The notes: generated by a model not told the origin, from the sequence alone. 64,000 nt of DNA from Crossiella sp. SN42 (GCF_023897065.1 NZ_JAMHIV010000016.1:62001-126000); one strand, 5' to 3'; positions 18,221 to 27,602 are shown, numbered from the stretch's first letter. Numbers and translations are program-made.

Positions 18221-18257
18221 GTCGGGTGGGGCGTGCACCAGGCACTCCCCACCCGAC
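18221..18257. terminator. Bidirectional hairpin terminator
   Basis: An 11-bp perfect stem (GTCGGGTGGGG at 18221-18231 with CCCCACCCGAC at 18247-18257) between the convergent ThiF-like and NB-ARC genes. Confidence 0.7.
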
Positions 18258-18264
18258 CGTGCGG

Positions 18265-20397
18265 TCAGTTCTGCTCGGCCAGTTCGGCCGCGCGTCGGTG
18301 CAACTGCTCGGCGCGGGACTCGTCGAGCTCGGTCAGAATCACCGCGGCCTCCCCCAGCGCCCGGACCGCCTCCTCCTGCCGGCCATGCCTGATGAGCGAG
18401 GCGGCCAGGGTTTCCAGGATCATGGCCTGGCTGGATTCGGTCCCAGCCAGTTCGCGGTACTGGGCGAGTCCGCGGTGGCAGAGCTCGATCGCGGTGTCGT
18501 GGTCCCCGCGCCCCTGGTGGGCGACCGCGATGTCGTGCAGGGCGTAAGCGATGCCGTTGGGGGCACCGACCTCGCGGCGCAGCGCCAGCTCGGTCTCGGC
18601 GTGCGCCAGGGCGGTGTCAAAGTCGCCTTCCTCGGCGGCGATCTGGCTCAGGTTGCAGACGACCACCGCCTCGGCCGAGGCCTTGCCCGCGGTCTGGGCC
18701 AGGGGAAGCGCGGCTGTGTAGTACGCGCGAGCCTCGGGCAGGCGTTCCTGGGAGCGGCGAATCAACCCAAGGGCGCACAAGGCTTCACGGCGGGCGGCAG
18801 GATCCCCGAGTTCTTCGGCCACGGCCATAGATGCGGTGAAGTCAGCCTCGGCGGCTGGGAGATCCCCCAGCATGCGGCAGGTGCCGCCGTGGCGCAGCAA
18901 CAAAAACGCCTCAGCGACCCGGTCACCGCAGGCCCGCGCGGAGGCGAGACCAGCTTCCTCTGCTTCAAGGCGGTTCCGCCACAGCGTCCGCGGTCCCAGG
19001 GTGAGAAACCGCGCCGCGCTGGCGATAAGCACCACCACCCCGTGTTGTCCGTGCCCGGCGGCCAGCCGCTGAACAGCCCACAGGGTGGCGTGCTCAGTCC
19101 GCAGCCAGGCCACTGCTTCCTCCCGGCTGGTCACCGGCACCGAGACGGTCATCTCACCAAGCTCGTTACACAGGGACTCAGTGCCGGGAAATAGCTGGCG
19201 ATCGGCCTCCATGGCAGTACGGGCGTACCAGGTCAGCATCGGCATCAGCGCCCCACGCCGCTGCCCTGGTTGCTCCTCACACTCGGCGCGGTGTGCGGCG
19301 TAGGCGTGCAGTAGGTCGTGGAAGCGGTAACGGCGCCGCCCTGCCGGCTCGATCAAGTGGTACGCGGCCAATGCCTCCACCAGCCGTCTCGCCTCCCGCA
19401 ACTCGACCCCGGCAACTGCGGCGGCCGCGTGCACCCCGAACTCCACTCCTGGATGCAGGCCCAGCAGCCGGAACATCCGCGCCTGCGCCGGAGGCAACCG
19501 GGAATAGGACCAGTCGAAGACAGTGCTCACCGAGCTTGCCTGGTCCCCCGGCACGGTCAACGCGCCAAGGCCTTGCCAGCCTTCGCGGATCTCTTCCACC
19601 ACGTCGGCGACCTCCAGGTACTGGTGGGCGGCGATGCGGGTGGCGGCGACCCGCAGTGCCAGCGGCAAGTGCGCGCACACCCGGATCAGCTCGGTCACCG
19701 CTTCGGCTTCGGCTGCGGCCCGCTGCGCGCCGATGACCGTGGCCACCAATTCGTGGGCCTCAGCGGTGGTGAACAGGTTCAAGACGAGCGGGGTGGCGGT
19801 TTCGATCACCGCCAGCCCGATGAGGTTCGCGCGGCTGGTCACCAGCACCAGCGACCCCAGGGATCCTGGGAGCAGGGGGCGGACCTGCTCGGCATTGCCA
19901 GCGTTGTCCAAGACCACGAGCACACGCCGCTCGGCCAGCAGCGAGCGATACACCGCGCACTGCTGATCCAGATCTGCTGGGATCCGCTCCTCGGACACCC
20001 CGAACGCCATCAGGAATCCGGTCAGCACCAGGTGAGGCGCCAGTGGTGCGCTGGGGCCGTAACCGCGAAGGTTGGCGAACAGCGTGCCGTCGGGGAAGTG
20101 ATGTTGCACCCGGTGTGCCCACTGCACCGCCAAGGTGGTCTTGCCGACCCCCGCGGTCCCATCCAGTGTCACGATCACCGTCGCCGGGGTAACGCTCATG
20201 GTGTCCGCTGTCGGCAACAGCGCGTCCAGCATCGCTAAGTGGTGGGCGCGACCGGCGAATCCCCGGACTGTCGGGGGCAATTGCCGCGGTACCAGTGGGG
20301 CCTCTTTCGGCGGGGTCAGCACCACTTGGCCGATGGTGTGCGCCTGCACGACCGGGCCCGTGACGGTTCCGCTGACCGTATTGCCGACCTCGACCAT
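18265..20397 (-). CDS. NB-ARC / TPR STAND protein, AfsR-like without SARP domain
   Basis: 710 aa. It begins MVEVGNTVSGTVTGPVVQA, the short beta-rich GN-x-G-x-V-x-G-P-V-x-Q head found on many actinobacterial STAND proteins. The NB-ARC ATPase follows: Walker A DGTAGVGKTTLA near 80-90, RRVLVVLDNA as Walker B near 160, SLVLVTSR sensor, and HLPLALRV (GxP-like) near 245. From about 430 to the end are TPR-type helical pairs. It lacks the N-terminal OmpR-like SARP domain of AfsR, so DNA binding is not expected. The role is likely signal-dependent oligomerisation. It converges on the ThiF-like gene, so co-regulation with it is not shown. Confidence 0.88.
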   Translation of the reverse strand: MVEVGNTVSGTVTGPVVQAHTIGQVVLTPPKEAPLVPRQLPPTVRGFAGRAHHLAMLDALLPTADTMSVTPATVIVTLDGTAGVGKTTLAVQWAHRVQHHFPDGTLFANLRGYGPSAPLAPHLVLTGFLMAFGVSEERIPADLDQQCAVYRSLLAERRVLVVLDNAGNAEQVRPLLPGSLGSLVLVTSRANLIGLAVIETATPLVLNLFTTAEAHELVATVIGAQRAAAEAEAVTELIRVCAHLPLALRVAATRIAAHQYLEVADVVEEIREGWQGLGALTVPGDQASSVSTVFDWSYSRLPPAQARMFRLLGLHPGVEFGVHAAAAVAGVELREARRLVEALAAYHLIEPAGRRRYRFHDLLHAYAAHRAECEEQPGQRRGALMPMLTWYARTAMEADRQLFPGTESLCNELGEMTVSVPVTSREEAVAWLRTEHATLWAVQRLAAGHGQHGVVVLIASAARFLTLGPRTLWRNRLEAEEAGLASARACGDRVAEAFLLLRHGGTCRMLGDLPAAEADFTASMAVAEELGDPAARREALCALGLIRRSQERLPEARAYYTAALPLAQTAGKASAEAVVVCNLSQIAAEEGDFDTALAHAETELALRREVGAPNGIAYALHDIAVAHQGRGDHDTAIELCHRGLAQYRELAGTESSQAMILETLAASLIRHGRQEEAVRALGEAAVILTELDESRAEQLHRRAAELAEQN

Positions 20398-21634
20398 GTA
20401 CTTGAGTCTCCTAGGCTTCCACCACGCCGGAGCTGGCTGCGGTGGAGAACACCCAGTCGGAGCATCTACCTGGCCCGTCAGAACACCGGGTTGAGCACGG
20501 TCGCCCTGAAAATCGGGAAACTCAGCTGGCCGTAGCGATCACAGAGGTCGAGCTGGTCAATGGCCGGAAATATCGGGCCTGGCGGTGCCCGGCCACAGTG
20601 GATCCATGGTCGCCCCGTGATTACTCGGATGTGGATGGCCAGCAGACCCCAAGATCATCAATTGGAGCGTCTGGTGATCCGGTCAGCCGCCACCCCAGTG
20701 CTGTGCCCGTGGTTGCCGCGCACGCCGTCCGTTGCTCGCCGCTACCCTCGGTCAGTTCTCGCCTGTGGCAGCCCCCTGGGGCTCGGCACTGGCCCCGGCG
20801 ATCGCACGGCGTAGAGGATGCAGCCGTATTGCGACCACCACGACCCACCGCCAGGGTGGCATCCGGTGCAGCTGACCGAACTCGAGCTCGCGCCCTTGTC
20901 GAACACGCCGAACAGGTGTCGCGATATCACACCTCGTGGACGTGCCACAGTCGAAGGAAGTAACCACAGTTGGCGGTTGACTCTCCGCTCGAAGGCTCGG
21001 CGTCAGGAGGCCTCCCGACATGCTGCCCGGCGGCCGTGGTCCAGGGGCGGTCAACTTACCTGTGTGTTCGAGCTATTGTCAGAGCTGGCGGCGTGCCGGC
21101 CGAAGCAGCTGCGGCAAACCCGTGTGCCGTCCGGCAGTTTCGACAGCGTCTTCACCTGGTGTCAGTGAGGAAACTGGGCGACGGTCGAGCGGTTCGGCGA
21201 TCCGGGGACGCCGTCGCTTCGAGGGCCGAGGCCAGCGCGGTGACAGTACGGTCAATTCTACCAACAGACCGCCTGCGCATCCGGACACTCGAGGCACCAG
21301 GCCGGCCGTGATGGTCTTGCTGTTGACCCACCGGAAGTCACCGCAGCCCGCGCAGACGCCGGACCGTCAAAGCGCGGTGAGCATCCTCACCGTTTGCCAT
21401 GCCGACTGCCCTCCCACTTGCATTCCGGCCGCAGCCCCCGAAACGGAAGCGGTGACGATGTAGCGCGCCTACGCAACCACGGGGCCTCGTCCCACACTCG
21501 CCCTATTCCGACTTCACCGAACACAGTCACAACTTGACTCGCCTCAGCCACAGGGCAAGACATACAGGCCACATTGGCAACTACGCATTGCGCATCCACC
21601 CGGACCGCACCCGATCGCCTCGTGGCGGCGTATG
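20398..21634. other. Long gene-poor island stretch
   Basis: About 1.24 kb between the NB-ARC and HEPN-NACHT genes. Short open frames occur in several phases, none with a convincing start, codon pattern or family motif. Probably eroded sequence left by deletions. No insertion sequence ends or transposase remnants were recognised. Confidence 0.5.
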
Positions 21635-24600
21635 TCACCCACGGTATGCCACCTCACACCAGAACCGCTGGATGATCTCATCGTCGTCGCGCTCGATCAG
21701 CCTATCCACCGGGAGCAGAAAGCGCACCCGAAGCAGGGACGAACCCTTCGCGCTGTGCTGGACCAACTCGGCGGCCCCAGAATCACGGAGTGCGCGGATG
21801 AAATCGTACCAGAGGCTGTCGGAGTACTGGCGCGTCCAACCGCTGTTCTCGTTCGCAGACCGGAATTTGTGCTCGTAAACGAAAAGGGAATCAGCCCTGG
21901 TGCGGATCTTGCCAAGGAAGTACCCGACGGCCTCCTCGAACTCGGTGATCTCGGCGGTCTGCTCGACTGCGGGGAGCGGAGCACCCAGCCCGCGCAGCTC
22001 GGCGGCGATGTCACCGGGCTTCTCCAACAGGGTCCCTTGGTGGAGGAGTTGTGAGATGCGCACTTCCTCGAACAGGGACACATCGGTGAGGCGGATGCCC
22101 GTGCCGGTCACCCACAACTCATCGATCTCGCATCCGATGAGCCCGAGCGACCACGAACTCTTTGGCGGCAGCTTGAGGCACTGGAATCGGCAGTTCTCGA
22201 ATAGCACGTCGACGGTAGTAATCTCGGTCAGATCCAGGACCACGAACTCAGCCTCCGCGACTGTCCCGCTCAACGAGCCGGTCCGCCGGGCCAGTTCGGT
22301 CCACAGGGTCCCCAAGTTGACCCGAAATATCTCCTGCTGGGCGGCCGGCAAATCAGTGGGGCCGCCGCAGACCTGGTCGAGCAGCGCGCGGGCTTGGGTG
22401 GTGGCTAGGCGGACGATCCTGCTAGCGGTCGCGATTCGCCACTGCGACTTGATCATTTTCCCTTTGACCGCAGCGAACCGGCGTTCAGACAGTTCCTTCA
22501 CCATGAAATCCGCAAGGAAGATGTCGTAGAACAGCTCATGTTGAAACTCGAAGCGCTTTCCTCCCTCCGAGACGGTGATCCCACACAGGACGGGGAGCCG
22601 TTTCTCCAACCCCCGCCTGCTCTCCAAGTCACCAGTGCTAATCGCCATCGACGCCGCGAACGCCAACTCCTCATCGGACATGGCGCGCTCGCCTCCAGCC
22701 GCCATCATCTCGGCCAGGTTTTGAAATGTACTGCGCAATTCGGCCTCAGAGAGCAGAGCCTTGCCTTGGTCGCCCGGCGCCAAAAGCTTTCCCGCCTCGC
22801 GGGTGAGGTACTGCTCGACGATCAAATCGGCCAGCTGGCTCTCGCCTGCCTCAGTCATAGCAGCAGACTCGACGTAGACCCGGGCGAAGAACGGCAGGCT
22901 CAAGAGCCTCCGGTCGTCTTCGGACAGCTTCTCCACGCTGTCTCTGACAATGCCATGCTTGTCGAAGAAGTCGCCCACCTGCTCCGGGCTCCAGCGCAGC
23001 ATCTCGGCAACGCGGTGCTGGACTGCCAGGTTCTGGTTCTGTAGGTTCCGCCGGAGGCTGGACTGATACTGGTTGAGGTAGTACGACGACCTGGCGGACA
23101 CCAGAATTACCCCCCGCCCGCTCATCGCCTCAATCCACGGTCGCATCGATCCGAGGGCGTCGTCGTAGCCGACTCCGCCGAGGAGTTCATCGAACCCATC
23201 GATGAACAGTGCCATCAACCCGTTGCGGCACAGTGCCCGCACGGCCGTCTCAGTGAGGCTCCGGGTCCTTGCCACGGTCGCGCTCACCACCGTCTGCAGT
23301 TTGCTGGCTGCTTGCCCGGCGGAACGCACGTACAGGAACAGCGGCGAACCAGTCCCGGGCGACCGGGTGGCCTCCTCAGCCTCGACATCCTGGGCGCGCC
23401 GCAACGCGGCCGAGACCAGCGCCCGGGTCTTGCCGATCCCGGCCTCGCCAGTGACGAAGTAGATCCTGGTCTCCGGACCGCGCACCTGCAGGCGGTCGTC
23501 GATGTCGGTCACCAACTGAGCGAACGACGTCGTGGGCGCCTGGCGGTTGCCGTGCATCTCGCCCAGTCGGACCCTGGGCTCAATCTGCACGCCCTGGCCA
23601 CGGTTCCAGCCCAGATGTGCCCGCTCACCTGCGATCAGCTCGTCCTCGCACTCCTGTAGGTACTGCCGGATGCTGCGAGCGACAACCGGCCAGTTCGCGA
23701 GAGTGCGCAGTAACTCGGTGTAGGGAACCCACGCTCCCGTCCCGTCGTCCCGCCACTGGCGCTCCTCGTTGGCACCGATGCGGAAGCAGTCCGAGCGCTG
23801 CTCCGTGCCAACACCGGTCGCCCGCATCCACACCATGTTGATGACACCGTCGTTCTCATCGTGGTGCGGCTGGTGATCAAGATCGCGGAAGCCTTCCAGG
23901 TCGGTGCGCAGATCCTCGATGAAGTCCACGAACTTGCTGTCGGCGGCCCTGGGCAACATCGACCGATGCAAATCCACGATGAGCCTCTCACCGTTTGCCT
24001 GCCTGCGGGTTTCCCGTTGCCCCGGGCAAGCGTAGGTCGGCAACCGGCGGGCGAAACTGGAGAACAGGCACCAGTTGCCGGAGCTGTCCGCGCAGATGAA
24101 CGGCCAAAGATCCAGCCGCGAAGCCAGCCATCGCAACTCGACCCGGTCAAGGCCGCCCTCCGCCGCTGTCACAACCACTTTCGACCGGTCTAGGAAACTT
24201 CGGATCGCCGCCGACGCTGCGGCTGCGGCGTTGGCAACCCAGGTGCGAAGCTCAGTACCCCCAGTCCCGCTGGGCACCGGGTTGCCGTGGTAAATGTGGT
24301 TCCGCAACTGCTCGATGGTGCCGAACTCGTTCGAGGCGATTCCCGGGGCAAGCGCGGCCTTCAACGCCGCGATTAGGCAGACAACCTGCCCGGCGACCCT
24401 GCTGCCCTGCGCCAGATTGCCCATCAGCCGGGCCGCCTTGCCCAGGTAGGCCAGCAAGCCGCCGAAGCCCATCGTCCTGCCGAGTGCGACGTTGTCAGGG
24501 TCGCGTTCACGGAGCACTGCGGCCGCGCACATCGCGCCGAAGCGGAGATGGAAGTCCAGCGCGGCGATTAATTCGTGCAGAGTCAGCTGATCGCGATCAT

Positions 24601-24685
24601 GCTGGGGAAGATAGGCTTCCTCCAGTCGATCATAAAACTCGATGGATTGTCGCAACGGGGTCCCTCTCCGCTGGAGTGTCGGCAA
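21635..24685 (-). CDS. HEPN-NACHT STAND protein, predicted anti-phage RNase sensor
   Basis: 1016 aa. The N-terminal all-helical region (about 30-170) contains RNHIYH, Arg128 to His133, the Rx4H motif of HEPN RNases. A linker to about 380 has no recognised motif. The NACHT ATPase follows: Walker A GEAGIGKT at 413-420 and Walker B ALFIDGFDE at 492-500, with the DGFDE signature typical of NACHT, then a helical arm. The C-terminal region (about 800-870) has beta-helix-like steps (ENCRFQCLKL, LIGCEIDELWV). Bacterial NACHT proteins are known in phage defence, and HEPN domains cleave RNA. Here sensing would be C-terminal and killing N-terminal. A TTA codon lies at 24569-24571. GC is lower than in core genes. 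No partner gene is adjacent. Confidence 0.85.
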   Translation of the reverse strand: MPTLQRRGTPLRQSIEFYDRLEEAYLPQHDRDQLTLHELIAALDFHLRFGAMCAAAVLRERDPDNVALGRTMGFGGLLAYLGKAARLMGNLAQGSRVAGQVVCLIAALKAALAPGIASNEFGTIEQLRNHIYHGNPVPSGTGGTELRTWVANAAAAASAAIRSFLDRSKVVVTAAEGGLDRVELRWLASRLDLWPFICADSSGNWCLFSSFARRLPTYACPGQRETRRQANGERLIVDLHRSMLPRAADSKFVDFIEDLRTDLEGFRDLDHQPHHDENDGVINMVWMRATGVGTEQRSDCFRIGANEERQWRDDGTGAWVPYTELLRTLANWPVVARSIRQYLQECEDELIAGERAHLGWNRGQGVQIEPRVRLGEMHGNRQAPTTSFAQLVTDIDDRLQVRGPETRIYFVTGEAGIGKTRALVSAALRRAQDVEAEEATRSPGTGSPLFLYVRSAGQAASKLQTVVSATVARTRSLTETAVRALCRNGLMALFIDGFDELLGGVGYDDALGSMRPWIEAMSGRGVILVSARSSYYLNQYQSSLRRNLQNQNLAVQHRVAEMLRWSPEQVGDFFDKHGIVRDSVEKLSEDDRRLLSLPFFARVYVESAAMTEAGESQLADLIVEQYLTREAGKLLAPGDQGKALLSEAELRSTFQNLAEMMAAGGERAMSDEELAFAASMAISTGDLESRRGLEKRLPVLCGITVSEGGKRFEFQHELFYDIFLADFMVKELSERRFAAVKGKMIKSQWRIATASRIVRLATTQARALLDQVCGGPTDLPAAQQEIFRVNLGTLWTELARRTGSLSGTVAEAEFVVLDLTEITTVDVLFENCRFQCLKLPPKSSWSLGLIGCEIDELWVTGTGIRLTDVSLFEEVRISQLLHQGTLLEKPGDIAAELRGLGAPLPAVEQTAEITEFEEAVGYFLGKIRTRADSLFVYEHKFRSANENSGWTRQYSDSLWYDFIRALRDSGAAELVQHSAKGSSLLRVRFLLPVDRLIERDDDEIIQRFWCEVAYRG

Positions 24686-26001
24686 GCTTACGACGGGAGT
24701 CGCTCGATCGAGCGGCAGCGTTACCCGATAGCCGGTACCAATCTCCTAACAGATCAACGTTGGACGATCCGTCCGGTAATTCGGGCACCGAGGTCACTCG
24801 GGGTCGAAGTGACCGCTGCGCTGGCTACTGGTCCGCACTCCACAAAAGATCGACTGCGTGAGACGATAAGTAGTACCCAAACATCGCTTTCTGATGAAGC
24901 TCACGAGCCCGAGGCCACACTGAGATGGTTCGGCCTAGACATTTGCCGTTGCAGCAGTCGATCTACGTCGCCAACCTGTTCTCACTCGCAATGGAGCAGC
25001 ACAGCACCGCCAACTTGATCAGCAGACAGATCAAATGCAGTACCTGTTGAGGCCGCTCAACGCGATCATCACCTGGATCACCGTCTTCCTGGCGCGGTCT
25101 CGGCGTGGGAGGCCGATATCTCGCAGCTGACACTATCCGATGTGGACCTGCGATGTTGCGCTTCGCTGGAGCCCATCAGGCGGACACTATCGCTAGAAGT
25201 CTGGTCGGGCCTGGTCACAGCAGCCCAATAGATCATGCTGGAGGTCGAGCCTGTACCTGTGACAATGTCCCTGCCCAGAGGGACATTCCAACTCGATATC
25301 CGCTCAATCCACCGTGGACACCATGTCCGCCGATGGCATCCTCCCAAGACACCAATCCGTGCGCTGCTTCAGCAACAAATTAAACCAGGCGTGGTTGCTC
25401 GGTGGTCGCTCCACTACGGCGGACACGCCATCAACGCCGGCACGTGGCGACAGGTCGATCTTGAACTGAACTGCGAGAACGACACGAAACGGCCGCGAAT
25501 GACATCACCAGACACGCCGCTCCGTTGACTCTTAATCAGCGGGAAACCGCAGGCCACGGAGTTCGCGCCTGCCTTGGTCCACATACTCGGTGCAGCCACA
25601 CAGCTCGGCACCTAGGGCCACGGCGGGCCACCCCGCGCAGGCAGGCTCAGCTCCAGCATCCGGACCGCCTGAACGCTCCGGCCGAGCAGGGAGCACACCG
25701 GTGTGGTGATGCCCCTACCGGGGAATATCACCACGCCTCTTTCCCAGCCCTACCCCAGCCGTCGGCCCCGGCTGTCACCGCCTAAAACAGCCGCTGCCCG
25801 GTTCGAATCGGGACACTGACTAATCCCGCCGCCCATATCAATCCGACGCCACACAGCGAGCCCAGAAGACCAGATGACAGCCCCGGGCGTTGCCATGCCC
25901 GATTGGAGCGGGCTGCTCCAGATCTGCTCCAGAAAATCCCCGAAATTCGGCAGCAAGCTCACGACTGCCAACCGACCAAGATCACCTGATGATCATCCTG
26001 A
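24686..26001. other. Gene-poor right end of island
   Basis: About 1.3 kb upstream of the HEPN-NACHT gene up to the right repeat. No gene I can support; GC is lower and frames are short. This is where an integrase gene would be expected next to the tRNA, but no tyrosine-recombinase motif (R...HxLRH...Y) is visible in any frame. It contains the decamer pair at 25913-25933. Confidence 0.55.
25913..25933. repeat. Tandem decamer pair, right copy
   Basis: CTGCTCCAGA occurs twice, at 25913-25922 and 25924-25933. It matches the pair at 6028-6048 in sequence and 11-bp period. Possible integrase arm-type sites near the right end of the island. Confidence 0.4.
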
Positions 26002-26121
26002 AATGCCGGAAGCCCCGGTCAACAGGTTGTGGACCCTGTCGACCCGGGCTTCCGGGGCTATCTCAACCGAGTGGAGCTGAGGGGATTCGAACCCCTGACC
26101 CCCACACTGCCAGTGTGGTGC
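26002..26121. repeat. Right att-like repeat (overlaps tRNA-Ala)
   Basis: Direct copy of 5841-5958. Arms CCGGAAGCCC (26006-26015) and GGGCTTCCGG (26046-26055) form the tRNA terminator hairpin; compared with the left copy, the changed stem base pair is compensated on both sides. Identity continues through GGGGCTATCTCAACCGAGT and the tRNA 3' half to the anticodon loop. Confidence 0.75.
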
Positions 26122-26144
26122 GCTACCAACTGCGCTACAGCCCC
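26072..26144 (-). tRNA. tRNA-Ala (anticodon GGC)
   Basis: 73 nt. The acceptor stem GGGGCTG pairs with CAGCTCC, discriminator A, CCA not encoded. D-arm AGCGCAGTTGGTAGCGC, anticodon loop CTGGCAG giving GGC, T-arm AGGGGTTCGAATCCCCT. It reads GCC/GCU alanine codons. The complete gene survives at the right end of the island, as expected when an element integrates at the 3' half and restores the tRNA. Confidence 0.95.
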
Positions 26145-26267
26145 GTCTCCGGTGCGCTGACCTGGAGTTTTTGTCTCCCGTTCAGTGCCTGCATACCGTA
26201 CCTCATCTCCCCTCATGAACAAAAATCGGGGGTTGGCCAACGGTGTTTGGGCTGGTAGATCCCTCGT

Positions 26268-27599
26268 ATGCGCACACTGAACCCGGTACTGACCGAACCC
26301 GACGCCGAGGGGGTCTCGCCGGAGCGGCGGGCCGTGCTCCAGGAGGAGCGGTTGCGGGGGTTGGTGGGGCGGATCCTGCGCGGCGGGGGTGTGCTGGCGG
26401 GGCGGTTGCGGGAGTGCGGGGTGCGGAGCGGGCGGGATGTGTCGCTGGCGGAGCTGCACCTGTTGCCCACGTTGAGCAAGCGGGATCTGTGGGATCACTA
26501 CCCGTTCGGGTTGCGGGTGGTGGATGAGCGGGAAGTCGTGTGCGTGCACGGGTCTTCCGGGACCGGTGGGCGGCCGACGCTGATTCCCTACACCGCGCAC
26601 GACGTGGACGTGTGGGCGCGGGTGATGGCGCGGGCGCTGGGCGGGGCGGGGGTCACCGGGCGGAGCCTGATCCACAACGCCTACGGGTACGGGTTGTTCA
26701 CCGGTGGGCTTGGGGTGCACCACGGGGGGATGCGGTTGGGGGCGACGGTGTTGCCGCTTTCCGGTGGGATGACCGAGCGGCAGGTGCGGTTGCTGGTGGA
26801 TCTGCGCGCGGATGTGTTGTGCTGCACGCCTTCCTACGCCATCCACCTCGGCGAGGCGTTGCGGGCGGCCGGGATCTCGCCGCGGCAGCTGGGTTTGCGG
26901 GTCGGGGTGTTCGGGGCGGAGCCGTGGACGGCGGAGATGCGCGCCCAGATCGAGGGGCTGCTGGGGTTGCGGGCGTTGGACATCTACGGGCTGTCGGAGA
27001 TCATCGGGCCGGGGGTGGCCTGTGAGTCGCTGGACTCCGAGGGCATGCTCAACGTGGCCGAGGACCACTTCTACGTCGAGGCCGTGGACGCCGACGGCAG
27101 GCCGGTGCCCGATGGCACGCCGGGCGAGCTGGTGTTCACCACGCTGACCAAGACCGGGATGCCGCTGATCCGCTACCGCAGCGGGGACGTGGCCACGCTG
27201 GCCGGACCGGTGCCGGGGTCGGCGCGCACGTTGCGGCGGATGAGCAAGCTGCTGGGGCGGGTGGACGACATGCTGGTGGTGCGCGGGGTCAACGTGTTCC
27301 CCACCGAGATCGAGGCGGTGCTGCTGGCGGACAACCGGGTCAGCCCGCACTACCTGGTGGTGGAGGACCGGCGGGTGGCCGCGCGGCCGGAGCTGCGGAT
27401 CGCGGTGGAGCCGTTCGCGGAGTCGGTGGACGCCGAGGCACTTGGGCGGGAGCTGACCGCGGCGTTGCGGGAGCGGCTGGGCATCGGGTGCGCGGTGCTG
27501 GTGGTCGAGCCGGGGGTGGTGCCGCGCACGGAGACGGGAAAGGCGCGTCGCCTGGTGCGGTGGAGCACCGGGGACGCGCCTTTCCCGGGGATCGGGTGA
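26268..27599 (+). CDS. paaK: Phenylacetate-CoA ligase-type enzyme
   Basis: 443 aa. An adenylate-forming ligase of the PaaK type: HGSSGTGGRPTL is the ATP loop (about 95-106), NAYGYGLFTGG, YGLSEIIGPGVA near 245, YRSGDVATL near 305, and the C-terminal domain with VRGVNVFPTEIE. PaaK forms phenylacetyl-CoA (or a related aryl-CoA) from acid, ATP and CoA. The length is typical. No other paa genes are nearby, so the substrate may be another aromatic acid that feeds secondary metabolism. It ends 3 bp from the convergent DsbA-like gene. Confidence 0.88.
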   Translation: MRTLNPVLTEPDAEGVSPERRAVLQEERLRGLVGRILRGGGVLAGRLRECGVRSGRDVSLAELHLLPTLSKRDLWDHYPFGLRVVDEREVVCVHGSSGTGGRPTLIPYTAHDVDVWARVMARALGGAGVTGRSLIHNAYGYGLFTGGLGVHHGGMRLGATVLPLSGGMTERQVRLLVDLRADVLCCTPSYAIHLGEALRAAGISPRQLGLRVGVFGAEPWTAEMRAQIEGLLGLRALDIYGLSEIIGPGVACESLDSEGMLNVAEDHFYVEAVDADGRPVPDGTPGELVFTTLTKTGMPLIRYRSGDVATLAGPVPGSARTLRRMSKLLGRVDDMLVVRGVNVFPTEIEAVLLADNRVSPHYLVVEDRRVAARPELRIAVEPFAESVDAEALGRELTAALRERLGIGCAVLVVEPGVVPRTETGKARRLVRWSTGDAPFPGIG

Positions 27600-27602
27600 G
27601 GC

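Noticed and set aside
25880-26060. Possible integrase 3' end next to the tRNA
   Set aside because: I looked for the R-HxLRH-Y motif on both strands and did not see it; only the decamer pair and hairpin remain.
25890-27350. Frames across tRNA-Ala reading GIRTPDPHTAS or VRGSNPLSSTRLR
   Set aside because: Same artefact from the complete tRNA gene.
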